Of a stretch of DNA of 64,000 nt, positions 63,054 through 64,000 are shown piece after piece (the first letter of the stretch is position 1; the number at the start of each line of letters is the position of its first letter). The notes under the pieces are model-generated. The model had not been told where the DNA came from. It did not search any database and worked only from the letters and a program-made list of their open reading frames with translations. The position numbers were made by a program, and so were the translations under genes. Origin of the DNA: Robinsoniella peoriensis (GTDB taxonomy: Bacteria; Bacillota; Clostridia; Lachnospirales; Lachnospiraceae); assembly GCF_000797495.1 (NCBI RefSeq), contig NZ_JTGN01000004.1, positions 336,872-400,871 of the forward strand, written 5' to 3'.

Positions 63054-63458
63054 ATTATTTTCCTCATATAACTTTTTATTTTCATATATTAAACATTATT
63101 ATATGTTATCACCTGTTTATTTTCAATAATTATCGGATGAAAAAGCAATACCACTCACCCTCACTTAAGATTTAATCCCACAATTCCTGCTTTTTCTTAT
63201 TGACATAACCAGAAATGTATATTAAACTATTAGTGTAATAACAACTAATGTTATTACTTTCTCTCATAGCCCGGATCCCACGTCCGGGTTATACCTTCTT
63301 AATATATTTTACAACCTTAATTCTCATATACAATACCTTAATACCTTAATTCTCAGAAATCTTTGACATTGACAGTTTCCCTTATTATAATACTTATATA
63401 GACACTAATTAGAGTTATATATTTATACATATTTGGACGAGTCCAGGGGGATAAGATT
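63054..63458. other. Divergent spacer with two hairpins and a short direct repeat
   Basis: GTAATAACA-ACTAA-TGTTATTAC (63235-63257) and AGCCCGGA/TCCGGGTT (63268-63290) are hairpins; CCTTAATTCTCA occurs twice at about 63313-63356. No frame is supported. The hairpins may be regulatory elements for the DUF4177 gene. Confidence 0.5.
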
Positions 63459-63674
63459 ATGAAAAAGTACGAGTATAAATTTGTGGAAATACCGAAAAAA
63501 GAAAATGGCCTCAAAACAAAAGCCGGGGACACTTTCGAAGAATGCAAAGAAACCATACTTATGGAAGCCGAAAAAGGATGGCGGCTGAAGCAGGTTGTCG
63601 TTCCATTTAATGAGAAAACCGGAATTTATTCTGCGATGAATTATCAAATAATTTTTGAACGGGAAGCACAATAA
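63459..63674 (+). CDS. DUF4177-family small protein
   Basis: A 71-residue protein with the DUF4177 pattern: MKKYEYKFVEIP, EECKETILMEAEKGWRLKQV, YQIIFERE. Function unknown. GGGGGAT precedes the start weakly. A terminator follows. Confidence 0.8.
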   Translation: MKKYEYKFVEIPKKENGLKTKAGDTFEECKETILMEAEKGWRLKQVVVPFNEKTGIYSAMNYQIIFEREAQ

Positions 63675-63690
63675 TTTTATTAAAATATAC

Positions 63691-63728
63691 GAAAACAGCT
63701 TTAGGATTTAATTTCCTGAAGCTGTTTG
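63691..63728 (+). terminator. Rho-independent terminator
   Basis: AAAACAGCTTTAGGA and TTCCTGAAGCTGTTT pair (one bulge), followed by GTTTAAC. Confidence 0.75.
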
Positions 63729-63741
63729 TTTAACTATATTG

Positions 63742-64000
63742 GGGTTTAGGTGAGTAATGACGCTTTGTAGATGTAGGTAGTGTACGGAAAGATGGGGGTG
63801 GGAAACTGGCATGGGCTCCGTCAGCTGGCCGCAGAACTGGTATTTTCTAACCTTTTCGAAGCGCTTTTTGGCGGCACGCGGGTATTCACCGAGAAATCCT
63901 GATGCATTTCTCGGTTCAGTACCCGCTTAGTATCCGATGGGAGCCAGTCGAATACTATCCGCCAAAAAACACTCCGAAAAGGTAAGTAAATACTCAGCTC
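63742..64000 (+). repeat. Palindromic dispersed element, copy C (cut by right edge)
   Basis: Aligns with copy A from GGGTTT through the left outer arm, middle arm, core hairpin, TTAGTATCCGATGGGAGCCA block and into the right middle arm, ending at the window edge in AAATACTCAGCTC. Same orientation as A and B. It begins just after the DUF4177 terminator. Both core and middle stems remain paired despite base changes. Confidence 0.85.

Overview
The window looks like chromosomal DNA of a Firmicute of the class Clostridia, most likely a gut-type Lachnospiraceae. The evidence is moderate-to-low GC, strong AGGAGG-type ribosome sites, YesM/YesN-type sugar sensor pairs next to ABC sugar importers, a CcpA-type cre site, a BirA-type operator, a superoxide reductase, and the general gene repertoire. 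No rRNA, tRNA, CRISPR array or prophage was seen. The species cannot be named from sequence alone.

Layout. 1-10.8 kb (minus): a sensor kinase/AraC-type regulator pair, an ABC sugar importer (lipoprotein and two permeases), a zinc dehydrogenase, a Gfo/Idh/MocA oxidoreductase and a large glycoside hydrolase-like protein cut by the left edge. 11.3-13.8 kb: feoB and feoA with a striking hairpin over the feoA leader, then a divergent 48-codon gene. 14.0-16.6 kb: an HPt protein and a four-domain REC/HD-GYP/PAS/GGDEF protein. 16.6-20.9 kb: a scrap of ilvD, a heterodimeric ABC exporter and its MarR regulator. 21-25.6 kb: a palindromic repeat, an orphan EutJ-like ATPase, a hydroxyacid dehydrogenase, an OGG1-type glycosylase and a NYN/OST-HTH protein. 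25.9-31.8 kb: an unusual fused symporter, a GH25/LysM lysozyme, a nucleotidyltransferase, a Vat-like acetyltransferase and a superoxide reductase. 31.8-37.7 kb: the trehalose locus treC-treP and treR with operators on both promoters, enclosing a broken Rpn nuclease gene and a transposase scrap. 37.7-47.5 kb: an AlkD-like protein, a GNAT enzyme, and a second ABC sugar importer with its own kinase/regulator and a UroD-like protein. 47.6-49.1 kb: an autoregulated AlkC-like/TetR operon. 49.2-53.0 kb: bioY-bioB-bioD-bioA under a BirA operator. 53.1-58.8 kb: a probable peptide-use locus (CocE/NonD hydrolase, DUF819 transporter, dipeptide epimerase, divergent XRE-cupin regulator). 58.9-64 kb: a polyol dehydrogenase with a ROK regulator, a K+ channel, small proteins, and a second long copy of the palindromic repeat.

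How the parts work together. Several units are self-contained switches whose control DNA can be read: TreR on treP and treR, BirA on bioY, MarR on the exporter, TetR on the AlkC-like gene, and a motif shared by the ROK gene and the dehydrogenase. Two sugar importers carry their own membrane sensors. Three different DNA-base glycosylase families lie within 25 kb.

The most interesting signal is the dispersed palindromic element (21087-21443, core at 49106-49185, and 63742 to the right edge). The copies differ at several positions where both partners of a predicted pair have changed together, so the folded structure rather than any peptide appears to be conserved. It may be a structured RNA or a hairpin-type non-autonomous mobile element.
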